From positions 2,170,001 to 2,234,000 of the forward strand of contig BGZK01000001.1 of assembly GCA_005406025.1 (NCBI GenBank): 64,000 bases of DNA, written 5' to 3'. A program made the position numbers and the translations under genes. This stretch comes from Eumeta japonica. Its lineage: Eukaryota; Arthropoda; Insecta; Lepidoptera; Psychidae. Below are positions 45,180-57,564 of the stretch, one piece after another; position 1 is the first letter of the stretch; each line of letters starts with the position of its first letter. The notes beneath the pieces are model-generated. The model was not told where the DNA came from and made no database searches. It was given only the letters and a program-made list of their open reading frames with translations.

Positions 45180-45760
45180 TCTTTGATCTCGTAAGACTGC
45201 CGACTAACCCGATAAAAGAAGAAAACTTCAATGTGATAGGTGTTTTGAAACTTTAACGGGGTCAACTGATGCTTCTTTTTTGAATCGTACTGATAAATAC
45301 ATGGTTTATCATCCGTAACGATATCTAAAATGCACCAAATCAGCCAACTTTCAACTTTTGATATCGTTCATCGCACAAGCATCGTTTTACCTGAACCTGC
45401 TTCTGAGGTTACTTTAGTTTGTGTACTCATTACACAGTTTAAAATTAGCCTTACGTGAATGTGGAATTTCCCGCACAATTCGCGAACCGGTTTCTAGAAA
45501 ATGGTGATTTTCTACAAGAAATTCATATATAATTCGCCTATTTTCCTGAATTATATTATTCACTGCTAGCAAGTTTTTTTCTGTAACTGACATCAAAGCA
45601 CTTCTTCCACCGTCCGCCAACGACACACAACTGCGTTTAAATACGTTCAATCGACGGTAAACATTCGCTTTAGAAAGGTTTTTTTTCTTTGAACTAAATT
45701 CGATGTTTTTTAATAATTCTTGCTCTTTTAGACAACATAACATTTTAGTTGTGCTCGTAT
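45180..45760 (-). pseudogene. Second mariner transposase remnant
   Basis: The minus-strand frame 45743-45414 carries a mariner N-terminal region: NVYRRLNVFKRSCVSLADGG, then SVTEKNLLAVNNIIQENRRI, matching the usual VYRWFxEFKRGRxSLxDxxR and VTExNIxAVRxxIxxDRRxTY blocks. Past a frameshift, 45330-45180 gives YDIVTDDKPCIYQYDSKKK-type residues, the counterpart of IVTGDETWIYQYDPETK, so the first catalytic Asp is present. The C-terminal third is missing and terminal inverted repeats were not found. It belongs to a different mariner subgroup from the one at 36895, judged by the motif spelling. Opposite strand, inactive. Confidence 0.75.
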
Positions 45761-45764
45761 AAAA

Positions 45765-47800
45765 ATATGGAGGGAAAATTGGAATTTAAACTTTTTAATT
45801 TTTTCTATTCAATAATCGAACTAATGTTACAATTCAGTCTTTTTGTTGATAACCGTTTTTGAAATATTTCTTTTGTGGTCCGGTTTAATTTCATTGGCTT
45901 TAGTTAAATACTATCTAAAAACGAAATATTTGTTCACAATACCATGCTATTTGCCGATTCAACATAACTACAAACAAGCGACCTCTAGTTTCATCATTTG
46001 CATTTCATTATGTTAGTCTTTAAAATAGCGCACGACCACGACAAAAGACAATAAATCCACTTTCGCCATTCTGCCTGCAATAAGTGTGCGAAGCTGAGGC
46101 CGGCGCGATTTCGAACAAAGCTCATGCGTACGCAACGAAATCAAACATCAAGTTATGAGTACGGGCCTGCATTACGGCTCATAATTATGACGTTGTATGT
46201 TGCAAAAATCGATAAAAAGCGTATCGGAACACACGTAAACGAGAGTTGTGTATTCGTTTCGCATATTAAATAACAATAATTATAAGTTACTGGTGAGCGA
46301 TTCCGGTTAATCGAAACAGTTCTTAATGAGAGTACTAAATCAAATACTAACTTAGAAAGGTTGTTGGGCAGCACACGGAATGTAAATCGTGCCCACGGAA
46401 GACCAGAAATGAAATACAGCGAAAGTTAAACATAAATAACTCGGATTTTAATTAACGTAGGTTGCACTTTTATGGATTGTGGGAATTTCGTGAGAAATCA
46501 ATTGTAAATGGAAATCATTTTCATACCATGTGAACGTATTGCAGTATATAAATAAAACCTGGGGTAAGTATATTTGTTTATAGACGAATTACGGAACATA
46601 AATATTACTTAGTAATCAAAAATAATATGTAGTTTCCATTTTAATTTAACCATTTCACGATAACCTTATTATTTAATTTTCATTCCCGATACTCTACATG
46701 AAACACATTTTTTAAGCAAGTTGTACAATAGAATATACATTCCATTGTATGACCATAGTGTGCTAAGCGGTAGCAATGTATAAACATACAATTGTATTAG
46801 ATGAGATAAGTTTAATGCAATAACGTGTGCCACGTAGTGCCAAATGATAGGAATCATCAGTAATCAACAATATTGCAGGACAATAAATCGGATCGGTCCC
46901 TCATTTTAAACGGTTAAATTATGGTTACGGTTATTGAATATATTATGAGTTTTACACAACATATTCAATAATCGGATGAGAAAATGCCCGATAACTTTTA
47001 CTTTATAAAAACCTTAAAACCTTTTTAAATTCTAATTTAATAATAAATAGTTAGATTGTTTTGATAGTTAGACAGGAAACCTGAAAATTATTTTTATCAT
47101 TTTATATCAACCTAGGAGCTGTAGTGTAGCTGTCATGATTTTTTTAATCCAGCTACATTCTACTATTCGTTGCCGACTTTTGTAATCGTGCACTACAATT
47201 TACATAAGCCTAGTTTCTTATGTGTCTCTAGACATTTGTCTAACAAAATGTTCATATTGTATTTAAAAGATGATTCTTTTACTCCTAATGAGATCCTTAT
47301 AGCAGACGCTATTGCGTCCAATTAAGCTGTTGATGAATCTATTTTTTTTTTGCAAATTTATTTCTATCTATCTGTCCATACATATTTGAAATTTTTAAGT
47401 ATTATCATTCTATTCTTCTGTTTCTCTTCTCGGAGTGCTATCTTCTCGAATTTAGAGGCAGGCAAGTTCATTTGCATTTCTGACTTACGAATCGCTCCGT
47501 ATATTTCTTCTGAACCAATACTGTCGACAAAATTTGTACTTCGTCTCTTTGAAAGATGTTGTACCTGCCTTAAGCTAACGAATTCGAATGCTCTTCTTTT
47601 TGTCAAGATGCTATCTAATAATATAAACTAGTCACAATAATGGAGTTCGTTTATTTTCAAATTATCACTAATAAAATCAAGTTCTTGATGAATACTTTTA
47701 ACATACGATGCTAGAGGTATTTTCCAGAGATTCTATCAAATACTTCTATGAATTACTATTTACTTACATGTAATTCGATAGAAGAATGAGCTCGAACCGC
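45765..47800. other. AT-rich desert
   Basis: No recognised gene. A moderately GC block lies at 46080-46110. A minus-strand frame at 47364-47606 (LRQVQHLSKRRSTNFVDS) is protein-like but unrecognised and also open on the other strand. Confidence 0.3.
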
Positions 47801-47809
47801 GAAATTCGC

Positions 47810-48010
47810 TCCTGGCAAGGAAACGCATCGCGCGAAGCGGGGTAAGTGTCGTGTGGCGCTGGCCCGCTAGGGGTCGCCGGCGCGTGTCGCGGCTCGCGCA
47901 TTACAGTTCCGCGGCTCGTTGGACGCCAACGTGGTGATTAGCTCCCGCGCGCCGCGCCGCCCATTTTAATTAGATTCGAGGGCCTTCAGAGCCGCCCGCG
48001 GTTTTGATGA
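47810..48010. promoter_or_regulatory. GC island
   Basis: CpG-rich, with CATTTTAATTAGATTCGAGG at 47963 as an AT core between GC blocks. No credible ORF. Regulatory role inferred. Confidence 0.35.
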
Positions 48011-48014
48011 CGAC

Positions 48015-51000
48015 TTTGCACAATTTAAAACAATTTTTCTTGCAAAAATAATGTAAGCAACACTTTCTGATGTTATTCTTCTTTTGGCGTATTAGAGAAA
48101 AATAATGAGACAGAAATTTTAGAATGTCACGAAATGCGCATACCTTTTACCACTTTTTTTTAATACCTTGAAACGGTGACCTGAGCTATCTACAGCCACG
48201 CGTCTAAGATTGCTGTCGTAGTAGACACGGAGAGCGAGTAGAGCTTATTTCGCATGCGCAGAATGTCCGTTAGTTATTTTTCATTTTCAATTGTAAAAGT
48301 TGAATATCTTCTTAATAGATTGGTATTTCAGGCATTTTAAAAAAGAAGGCCATTAGTAGTTTATTCTCGGTTATTTTCGTTTCTTTTTCATTTTCTTTAC
48401 CGCGATAAATTTATTTCTTTCAATAATAGTACACTTGTATTGAATATTTTTTTTTAGTTTTCGATCAAAATAATTCAAATAAAAAAAAATAATATTATAC
48501 AGAATTGATTCCCTAATAATTTGATTTTGTAATTAATATCCATTAAAAAATACGAAAATATTTTGTCTCCATGTATCTAGGTACCGTTAATCAATTATTA
48601 CTGTATAGGTGGTATATTAAAGATCTGAAAGTCAGCCAAATCAGAAACTAAGACGGTTCAGGCGGAGTTCCGTTATTTTTGTTGTCACAACACATTTTTT
48701 TTTACCTATTCATTCTTTGTTTATTTAGCTTGCTGATAGGTAATGAAGAGGTAGTTGTATGTAAACACTATATTGTTTCTTACGATTTGGACCTAAATTT
48801 ATATTCCGATTTTCCGGACATCGAACCGAGACGAAGATCGCAGATCGGAAAGGAAGTTTTATACTAGATCTTTAACTTAGTACTCAAGAAACTGAACGAT
48901 AGACCAGAAGCGAGTCGGATTTTCGTATTAGATTTTTATCGTCCTACTGCAGCGAACGAACTATCCCACGAATTTATTTCAGATTGGAGGCCTTGAATTT
49001 TAAGCTTTTCACGCAGACTCGCGTCTTTAAGATGTAGCGCGGGTTGCGGCCTGTCGTCGTTTACTTACCACGATTTCGAGGCATAGACAAATATTTCAGT
49101 TCGAGTTAAGATATTCATTGTTCGATTCGGATTGGCTACGTTATGCTCCGTTTCAAAAGCCATACGGTGACAAATCCGACGCCATAAATTTAACGAATCA
49201 ATTTTGTCATATAAAATAAACATTAGATATTTTAAAGTATGTCTGTTTACTCTTTGATATTATATCTTTGAAAACATATAAATATATAAAGTATCAGCAT
49301 TCCATATGATAAAGTTAGAAATCAATATTAATTTTTTGTTTCATTTTAGACTTTTAGACATTTTCTAACTGCCTACTTAGTGCTGTTTTTGTTACTTTTG
49401 TCGGCAATCCAAAAGATTAATAATAACTCATATATTTTTTACTAAAAGTAATTTCACAAAATGTATATAAAATTAGATATTTAAATACAAAAAATAATTA
49501 AAAAGTATTGCATTTGCTACTTTACGTTCCTTTACTCCAAGGAGTATTTGAATTGACAATCTTTGCCGTAACACAAACCGACGAAATACACAACAATTTT
49601 CTTAAATAAAGAAATGTTATTTCCAATACAATTACAAGTAGAGCTGTAAAATATAAACAGTAAAAACGTAAATACGGGGGGCAACGCACCTACAAACGAA
49701 TAAGCTCAGTAAATATTTGGACGCTTGGACACTTCGCGAAATAAAGGTATTCCGGTAGTTACTTATTAAAAGGACTTACGCATCAGAAGGTGTGATCAAC
49801 CTTTTGGACTACGCCTTCGTACAATAATAATTGGAAAGTTTTCGTAGTACCCACCGACTGAAAGATTTGATCGATGCCCTTCGACTTTATATAACTACTT
49901 GCTAATATATAAAACATGTTTTTTTTATATTGTTTGTTTCTTTTCACCTTGTTTAGTTTTTCGCCGTTTTCACCATTTTTCGCAGTCGGATCTTATAATT
50001 ACTCCATTTGGTTCCTACCATAGGTAAATATAAATGCCATGTAGAATAAGTTATGAACAATGCAAATGTTTTATACATTCTCGTTACTCATATTGATACT
50101 TAAAAACTGATATATGTAAAATCCAAAATAACATAAATAATGAAACGTTTTTCTTTACACAATCTGGTGTTTTTTATTATAATGAGGACGATTAACTGCG
50201 CGCGCAAGGTTTTCACACTAGTCGCTATTGGCGCGAATTAGTGACAATCAACAAACGCCATGTTGTTATAATAGTTTATGATTTTGACATAATTGTAGTC
50301 AAGGATTATTATTCCATGATTACTATTCCAGGCCTGATACGACAACTTTACTGTTAAAATGTCTGCATTCAGCGATGGTTTTGTCATTATTAAGAATAAA
50401 AATTGAACAGAAAATAAATAGATATGAAATAAATTTGAAGGTACGAGTTACATTCATTTATATGAATTGTTCGTAGACTCTAATTTTTAAAAATGGTTTT
50501 TACCAACTTATATAACCTACAAATTATAAAATCAAAGAGGAGCAAAATATTTGTTTTCATAGAAAATTTAAACAGTCCGAATTTTATTTCCTGTAAATTA
50601 ATGTTACACTCTGTACGAACACGAATTATGTCGTTGCGTTTTGTATTGAGTAATGGAAGAGTGGATGGCCAGATATTTAAAAAATAATAACGGGTTTTTT
50701 AACATTTCTTTTGTGTTTTTTTATTGCCATGGTGACCAGACTTTACTAAGGCTATGCAGTTATTTTGTCAATTTGTTTCGAATTGTATAAAATACCAAAA
50801 TAAAATTAATGTAAAATAATCCTTGCCTCGCATTTTGTCATTAAAACAAAAACTGGATGATTCAAAAAATAAATGTCGTCTATTAACCTTTAAATAGTTT
50901 TAAAATTAATTTAATAAGGCAAAGAAGTAAATAAATTATGTAAAAATATTTTCAGCATTTACTAAATGCCTATGGCCAATATATTCGGAAATACAAATTA

Positions 51001-51600
51001 CTGAAACTAACGAATGATTAAACTTTACTTGCTGCGACATACAATTGACCATGATGCTGGCTGCCTTATTAACATTGCGATTTTTTTCGAATATCGACAA
51101 ATTTTACTCTATGTGATTATTTAACAACAAACTATCATGTGTTTGACTTTGTCACTCTGAGCGTAAGAAATGAATGACTTGTATACTGCATTTAATTTAT
51201 TAATACAGACTGTACATAAATTTTATATTTCTTGTATATCTACTTTAATTATGCATATACACTACTCGCCGTGCGCTATATACTTAAAATGGAATCCATA
51301 ATTTATGTTTTACATATCAATATGTATGTATTGCTATATAAAAAAATACATAGAGAACGATAAGTAACAGGTATAAAGCAGTCTAATTAGCAAAAACTGT
51401 ACTGAGTAGCTTTTGTGTAAAGATTGGAGGATACACGCAAAGAGCGTGAAATATAATGAATATAGTCTTCTAAATAAAGTCTTTGTCTCTACGTCGAAGG
51501 CGGAGAAAAAGCTGTTCCAAAAAATTATTTAATTACATTAATCTCGTTAATAGCCACTAAAAAAAATAAAGAAAATACTTCAATAAATAGAGGAGAATAA
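48015..51600. other. AT-rich desert
   Basis: About 3.6 kb with no recognised gene, GC island or bounded repeat. The segment near 48820-48860 (ATCGAACCGAGACGAAGATC) faintly resembles the hexamer arrays but is too short to call. Confidence 0.35.
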
Positions 51601-51638
51601 GACACTGATCTGTTTTGCCTTTACTTATCGATGTAAAG

Positions 51639-52065
51639 ACCAGCTTTTGCCCGCGATTACAATTTGGTAGATGTCAAATGAATGCCTTCATCTCGTGTAT
51701 TGCCCCATCACAACACCGAAATGCAGATCACTATCCAGTTCTCGATTCTGACTCTAGTTCTGCTTTCGACATCAATTACTTTCATTCTCGATTTCTATCG
51801 CGGTCCTGTTTTTGACTCCGACTCCGGTCTTCATCCAAGAAGATTCAGATTCCGTTCTCAATCCCCCAGCCCTCTTTAAGTTTAGAACTCAGTTTTTGTT
51901 TTAATTATAATTCCCGTCACGATCTTGATTCTAATTTCGACCCCACATCCTATTTTGATTTTGGTCTCATTCTCGATTTACATCTCAGTCTGAACTATCA
52001 ATGCTATTTTTCGTTATATGTACAATTTCGATTCTACCACCGGTCCTGATTTTGATTTGGACAAA
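51639..52065 (-). repeat. Degenerate hexamer array 8 with tail (minus)
   Basis: On the minus strand the array spans about 52065-51700 (plus-strand units GATTCT, GACTCT, GACTCC, GATTTG), then the tail TGACATCTACCAAATTGTAA, CGCGGGCAAAAGCTGGT ends at 51639. CTGG followed by T still satisfies the CTRR-T pattern of Helitron ends. This is the clearest array-plus-tail in minus orientation. Frames such as 51615-51879 plus are artefacts. Confidence 0.65.
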
Positions 52066-52296
52066 GAGGTAATAAATGTTATTGGTATCAAAATAAAATT
52101 TGAGTTTTATTACTCGGAAATAGCATAGTTTTTTGTGAGTGAAAGTATTTTTAAAATCTTTAGTGGCAGAAATATAAACATTAAGCCAAGTTTTCTTCCA
52201 AAGCTTCTTGTTCGGCGCGAACCGCGTATAGCTAGTCTCATAGTAACCGAATAAATTAAAACACTTAAAACAAAAACGGACAAAATACACAATCGG

Positions 52297-52460
52297 GGCC
52301 CAGCTGAAGATCAATGCTGTGGATCAGACCGCAGCACTTTGCTGAGCTGGTCACCCTTTCGGCCTTTTGTTATTTTTTTATTTTTAATTTGCAAATATAT
52401 GTATTAGTTAAGATCATTTTAGGGCTGAATAAAGTATTACTATTACTACTATTTTTATTG
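52297..52460 (+). repeat. Probable LINE 3' end
   Basis: A GC-rich lead (GGGCCCAGCTGAAGATC, GACCGCAGCACTTTGCTGAG) followed by T-rich sequence, GGGCTGAATAAAGTATTACT and a short ACT/ATT microsatellite tail is the usual anatomy of a 5'-truncated non-LTR insertion. No reading frame remains. Confidence 0.4.
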
Positions 52461-52469
52461 CATAGGGCT

Positions 52470-53025
52470 TTCAATGATACATGTCGTTATTTTTCATTTG
52501 TAATAGGCAGTAAAAATATAAACTTTGTTGTCAAAAGCTTCAGCGGTTTGTTTTTTTTTTTTTAGTATAAAGCTTTCAACCCTTATTTCAGCCATTTTAG
52601 GGTTACTTTTGAAAACGATGCATGTCATTATTTTTTTATTAGTTATGATTAGCTAAAATATGAGTTTTGACATAATTAGCTTCAGCGATTTCTATTTTCC
52701 ATACAGCATTTTACCACTTTCACCCAAAAATCATTTCTTAGCGCTCGCCTACCTTATAACAGGAATCTCTATAAAATTTCAAATTTCTAGATCTGATAGT
52801 TTGGGCAGGGCGTTGATATATCAGTCAGTCAGTTTAGGTTAGGTTAACTTAGACTTTTTATATAGATTAATAAGATCGTGAAGTAAAATAATCACTTACT
52901 CTGTCTTATTACAATTTGAATATCATTAAGATCAACAAATATACATGATACAAAAAAATAAACATTAACGAATCATATCATCTAAGCACGACATTCTCTA
53001 GAATGTCGATATCTATAACACTATA
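52470..53025. other. AT-rich sequence
   Basis: Nothing recognised. Confidence 0.35.
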
Positions 53026-53029
53026 GAAC

Positions 53030-53420
53030 TATACAAACCCTCGGCGTGACACGTGCGCTCGACCTCGTCGAGACAGATCGAGCGGGACCCTTCGGATCGA
53101 TAAGGGCGCAACCACACCGCCAACACCGCCAACTCGTCGAGAGCGCTAACGCACCTTAAAATCGTACCCCATCTCAAACCGTCTTCGACGTACATTTTTT
53201 AACGCTTTTAATAGTCAATTCGCTCTTTCGATTGGCAAGTTTTTATCTATCGGCCACGTTTAGCACGTGCGACGGTTTAGCGCCTGCCGCGATCGAGGCC
53301 CCTTCCCGCTCCCGCGGCCGCCCGGGGGTCGTCCGTCCATAATTACACGCGGCGGGCCGTTATGGTGAACGAAACTAATAGTTTCCGGACGTTTATGTCG
53401 GCCTGAAGGTCGAACGATGA
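53030..53420. promoter_or_regulatory. GC island
   Basis: CpG-rich, with CACGTG-type motifs (GACACGTGCGC, TAGCACGTGCGACG) and AT cores (GTCCATAATTACACGCG, ACTAATAGTTTCCGG). Open frames lack domains. Regulatory role inferred. Confidence 0.35.
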
Positions 53421-53934
53421 TGTTGATCATGACGAAAAGTCTTCGCGAGACACATTCGACGGTGTGGGATATATATATTATGATAGGTACTGCAACAGAC
53501 ACATTTTTAGTTCAACCTTACAAAAAACCTCCAAGAAATCATTATAGATTATTACTTTTTTTTATGTTCTTACAGTAAGGTGGTGGAAGACAAGGTTTTT
53601 TTTTGTATATTTTAATAATTAGTGGGAAAAAGATTGTAACTAGTCCAATATTTAAAAACGGTTTTCACTAATTCTCAAATAACGTCTTCTGTGCTTTTTG
53701 ACAGCTGACGTCAGGTGTTGTCACTCCCCCACAGAACACAACTTCCCACAATCTCCCACGCAGATTGAGTATGCTTTTTCATATCATACCCACTAACATT
53801 TGCTCCAAAATTAGTCCGCGTATTTGTATTTTTGCACCGAATTACCGTATCGATTCTATAAACTTTTTCACCTGTGTAACGCTGCATCATCTTCGAGTAA
53901 TATAGCTTATAATTAATTTCGATAGTAGATTTGC

Positions 53935-54178
53935 CTTGGCTCTGCCGAAATCGACACCGTGACCAGTAGTGGAATCGAAATTGAAATCGCGACGAGAAGC
54001 GAACCGGGATTAGAATGAAGAGCGTGATCAAGATCGGAATCAAAAGTAGTTCTAGTGTGTATCAGAAATAGAGCAGGACGGAGATCGGGGTTGACAGCGA
54101 AATCGATCACTATGAAAGATAAAAAAAATATTTAAATCCTGTGTCCACTCGGGAGTGACCACTGGCGGAAAACTAGTG
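53935..54178 (+). repeat. Degenerate hexamer array 9 with CTAGT tail
   Basis: In six-base phase from about 53955 (GGAATC, GAAATT, GAAATC, GCGACG, AGAAGC, GAACCG) to about 54100. The junction GAAATCGATCACTATGAAAG leads to CACTGGCGGAAAACTAGT, ending with CTAG at 54174-54177 followed by T. The minus-strand frames across it (53711-54110) are artefacts. Confidence 0.65.
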
Positions 54179-54597
54179 TAGTATAAACGATATATTTCCA
54201 TATTTGTTTTTAGTATCAAGTAATGGCCGCTTTGAAAAGAAAAATTCAGGTTTCATTTAGGTGAAAAACACATCACCGTGCTTATTTATTCTACCATGGC
54301 AAATTGTAGAAGGACAGAATATAAATGGATCTGTTAGTGTAAAATACAAATAGATTTATTTACAACCTTTTGATGTGTTAAAAAAAAATCAAATCAAAAA
54401 TAGCTTTAATTTTTGGGTAACAAAAATTACACTTAAAATGCATCATAAACGATTATTTTCGACGTTAACGTTACCACCCATCCCAAATGTTGATTCACCT
54501 TGGGAAGAATGGGCAAGAAACTCAAAGTTTGCTCTTTTTTATTCATCGATAAAAATATTGAATGATTGGTAATTTAGTAATAACACGAAGCAACATG

Positions 54598-54970
54598 TTA
54601 GCCGAGCAGTTCAGTCCACAGGTTCTTTTCATTAAGATATTCAGACACGGTATAATAGGCCCTGCCATATAACTTTCTTTTAACGAGACGTTTATATTCA
54701 TAAAAGGGCAAATTTTGAATTTCAGCTGGGATCTTATTACAAAAGTGCATAAATTGCCCCTTAAATGATTTATTAACTTTGCTAAGACGGGTTTTATGAG
54801 AAGCGAGATCGTTCTTATGTCTAGTGTTAATGTTATGGATGTCGCTCCTTATTTGGAACGATTATATATGTGTCTGGATATATACCAGGTTTTCGTATAG
54901 TATTGGGATGTTAAAGATAAAATATTAATTTCCTTAAATTTTTCTTTCAGAGAGGCCATTGGCCTTAAAT
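54598..54970 (-). pseudogene. Jockey-type LINE ORF2 C-terminal remnant
   Basis: The minus strand is open for about 84 codons down to a stop at 54598-54600 and reads IHNINTRHKNDLASHKTRLS, KVNKSFKGQFMHFCNKIP, then KRLVKRKLYGRAYYTVSEYL. This is the well-known C-terminal block of jockey-clade ORF2 (normally NIHDINTRxKxDL...LPEDVQNLP...LKxxLxxKAYYxxxDYL). Upstream, after one frameshift, 54965-54870 gives KFKEINILSLTSQYY, which fits the preceding block. RT and endonuclease parts are absent, consistent with 5' truncation. The intact last 84 codons suggest it is younger than the other LINE remnants here. Confidence 0.85.
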
Positions 54971-55059
54971 CGTAAAAGCTTAATATTTTTCATAATTTAA
55001 AATGCCACTGAAGACATATTACATATTATAATGTATTGCAAATAAATGCGACGACCAAA

Positions 55060-55330
55060 AGCAACAAACGTTGGTATACCTATCCCACGACACGATTTCA
55101 CGAAACACATGACGCAACAAAGACGTGGCATCGCGATGCCCTAAGCCCTCGCGACAGGTACCATATGCGCCTACCCCCGCCCTCGCTGACAGGGTACAAG
55201 GGCCGGCGCGGGACTCGGACGCGTTACAAAACGTCGTGTGCCTGAACAATACCTACCGTAAGGGTGGCGCGGCAGTCACGTGCCGCTGCGGGCATGTCTG
55301 GAGTGCGTTTGAGTATGCTACTTTTCGCAC
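55060..55330. promoter_or_regulatory. GC patch
   Basis: Moderately CpG-rich sequence (ACCCCCGCCCTCGCTGACAG, GGTGGCGCGGCAGTCACGTG). Overlapping frames on both strands argue against coding. Possible regulatory patch or old repeat. Confidence 0.25.
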
Positions 55331-55339
55331 AAACCGATA

Positions 55340-56110
55340 AATTGTCAATGCTTAAATTTAATAAGATCTTTATGGGGTTGAATGTGTCTTGTACTTGGTG
55401 CTTAAGGACATCGATCAATGAAATTAAGCTGTGTTACGCATATGTCACAACCTTATTAGACGTTTATTGTCAATATCTCAATGTATACGATAAGAATAAT
55501 ATGAAAAACAAAAAAGTATCATGTTTATTATTCCCATTTTGACGGTGGTGCGCCCTTTTACAATTTTATTTGGAGCGCTCAGCGAGTGGTGTAACTTGAG
55601 TAAAAAACTCTTTGATTGATTATATTGTGATCAGAATCGTAATCGATACTTTCCGATGCAAAACCAACGCATTAACCTCATAAATACCGGCGGATATTGA
55701 GTATACCTATGTGGTTCGTTAACGCAATTAATAATTAAATTCTTTAATCTTTCGCAAAGACGAAACTTATAAAAAAATGTTGTACGCGTAAACAATAAAT
55801 AACAATCGGTGTACGATTAAAATAATAACACAAGTGAATTAAATTAATAACTTTCTGGTGTGAGAAATTGAACGTCAAATCGGTTTGTATATTCAAATGG
55901 ATTATATATTGACATTTAAATAATATGCGATTGTCATTCAATCAAAATAAAAATTGCGTATCTTTATATAATATACGTCTAGTCAATCAAACTGCATTTT
56001 TAAATTATTTATAAATGTTTGAATATGAATTAAAAATTTTGTCATTAAATACTAGCAATAGATACCTGCATAAATGAAATATGTATTTGTGACACGTATA
56101 TAGTATTGAA
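55340..56110. other. AT-rich sequence
   Basis: Nothing recognised. Confidence 0.35.
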
Positions 56111-56111
56111 G

Positions 56112-56112
<1 letters not shown>

Positions 56113-56178
<66 letters not shown>
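56113..56178 (+). repeat. (TA)n microsatellite
   Basis: About 33 uninterrupted TA dinucleotides. The longest perfect simple repeat in the window. Confidence 0.95.
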
Positions 56179-56179
<1 letters not shown>

Positions 56180-56180
<1 letters not shown>

Positions 56181-57390
56181 TATAGGCAATTAGGTGTTAA
56201 ATTGTGACAATAGAAATATTTACCATTTCCACTAAATTAAATGATATTTGAAATCTAACAAGTAAAATATATTTAAATAAGCATGTAAAGATTAACGTTG
56301 CAAATTTATTGTATTTAAGGAGTGTTGCAAAAGACAGCAAAGCTTTGCGTAGATATTAAATAAAAACATATAGTTTATTTTTTGAGTCTCGCCTGGACTC
56401 GGCGTAAATGTAATATAAGTTTTTAAATGAATAAAATAGAACATCAATGTATTTTTCATGATATCTTAGTTTTATCCTAATCTCTATTTTTTTTCAATAT
56501 ACACATTTTTCATTTTTCGATTATAATTTACGTGTTTTTTAATTGAAATATTGTATTTAACAACGTTTTATTAAGAATGACCATTTATAATAATATAACA
56601 ATAATTAAATCTCATCAAGACTACTGCATTATTAGAGGTACCAGGGTAGATAATAAAATAAAAAATGAAAAAATAAACACATTTAAATTTACTAGCTAAA
56701 AGGCGCTAAAATAATACTTTATACACAAATATTTTTTTATTGCAATTTTCTTTTACAGAATTATATCTTGCTCTTTTTGACAGCGTTACTGAAGTTAAAA
56801 GATCATTTTTGTCAAAGTGATTATTTATATATGTATCCTATTATAATTAAAAAAAAAATTACTGTTTACACTGATAATTACATTTCAAAATAAAAATATT
56901 TCTTACAAGAGACCATGTTCTCAAATTTTACACATAGTAAGTACGTCTTGATCAACGATAAAATTTTCTAAGTTTTTTTTTATGTTTTTTTTCCTTTCTG
57001 TTACATTAAATCATTTTAGAAGCTATCGTAATTAATCTTCATTAAATTATCTGTACAGTACTCGGCGATATTTCCCATTTTCGTGTTCTAATGAGAATAC
57101 AGCGAGAAAAATATTTAGTGGCAAGAGTCCGAAAAAAATTTTCAATCGCAAAGCACTCTCAAATGCTTCATCGCAATATAAGTCACACAAAAGGTATGTT
57201 TTCTATAAATGCTGATTTGCGGTAGGTACTCGTATTTCGTAATAGCGAACAACACTTATTTTGTAAAATGGCAACACCGTTCTAATTAAAATGAAAAAAA
57301 AGAGACTCCTTTTCAACGATTATTTGAATATGTAAAAGCTCATATAATAGTACAACGCGAACGGATTATTAAAAAGCTATCGTGCGATGA
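56180..57390. other. AT-rich desert
   Basis: Nothing recognised. Confidence 0.4.
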
Positions 57391-57394
57391 ACGC

Positions 57395-57560
57395 GATAAA
57401 TCTTCGATTAAACGCGTCACGTCGCCGTTCGCCGGCGGGACAATGCGCTTCCTCCAATTTCTGATTACAGTGGAACTTTTATTGGGAAAGGTTGCAGCGG
57501 CCGCGCACGTGACGCGTGCGCCGTCGCACGATACGCCAAGGCGATATGTTCGATGTCGAA
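57395..57560. promoter_or_regulatory. GC patch
   Basis: CpG-rich patch with CACGTGACGCGTGCG and AT-rich cores (CTTCGATTAAACGCG, CTGATTACAGTGG, TTTTATTGGG). Regulatory role inferred. Confidence 0.35.
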
Positions 57561-57564
57561 AAGT

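Noticed and set aside
45414..45743. Host gene with a helix-turn-helix domain
   Set aside because: The blocks match mariner transposase and continue after a frameshift into the catalytic region.
48820..48860. Tenth hexamer array
   Set aside because: Only about 40 bases resemble the units and no tail is nearby.
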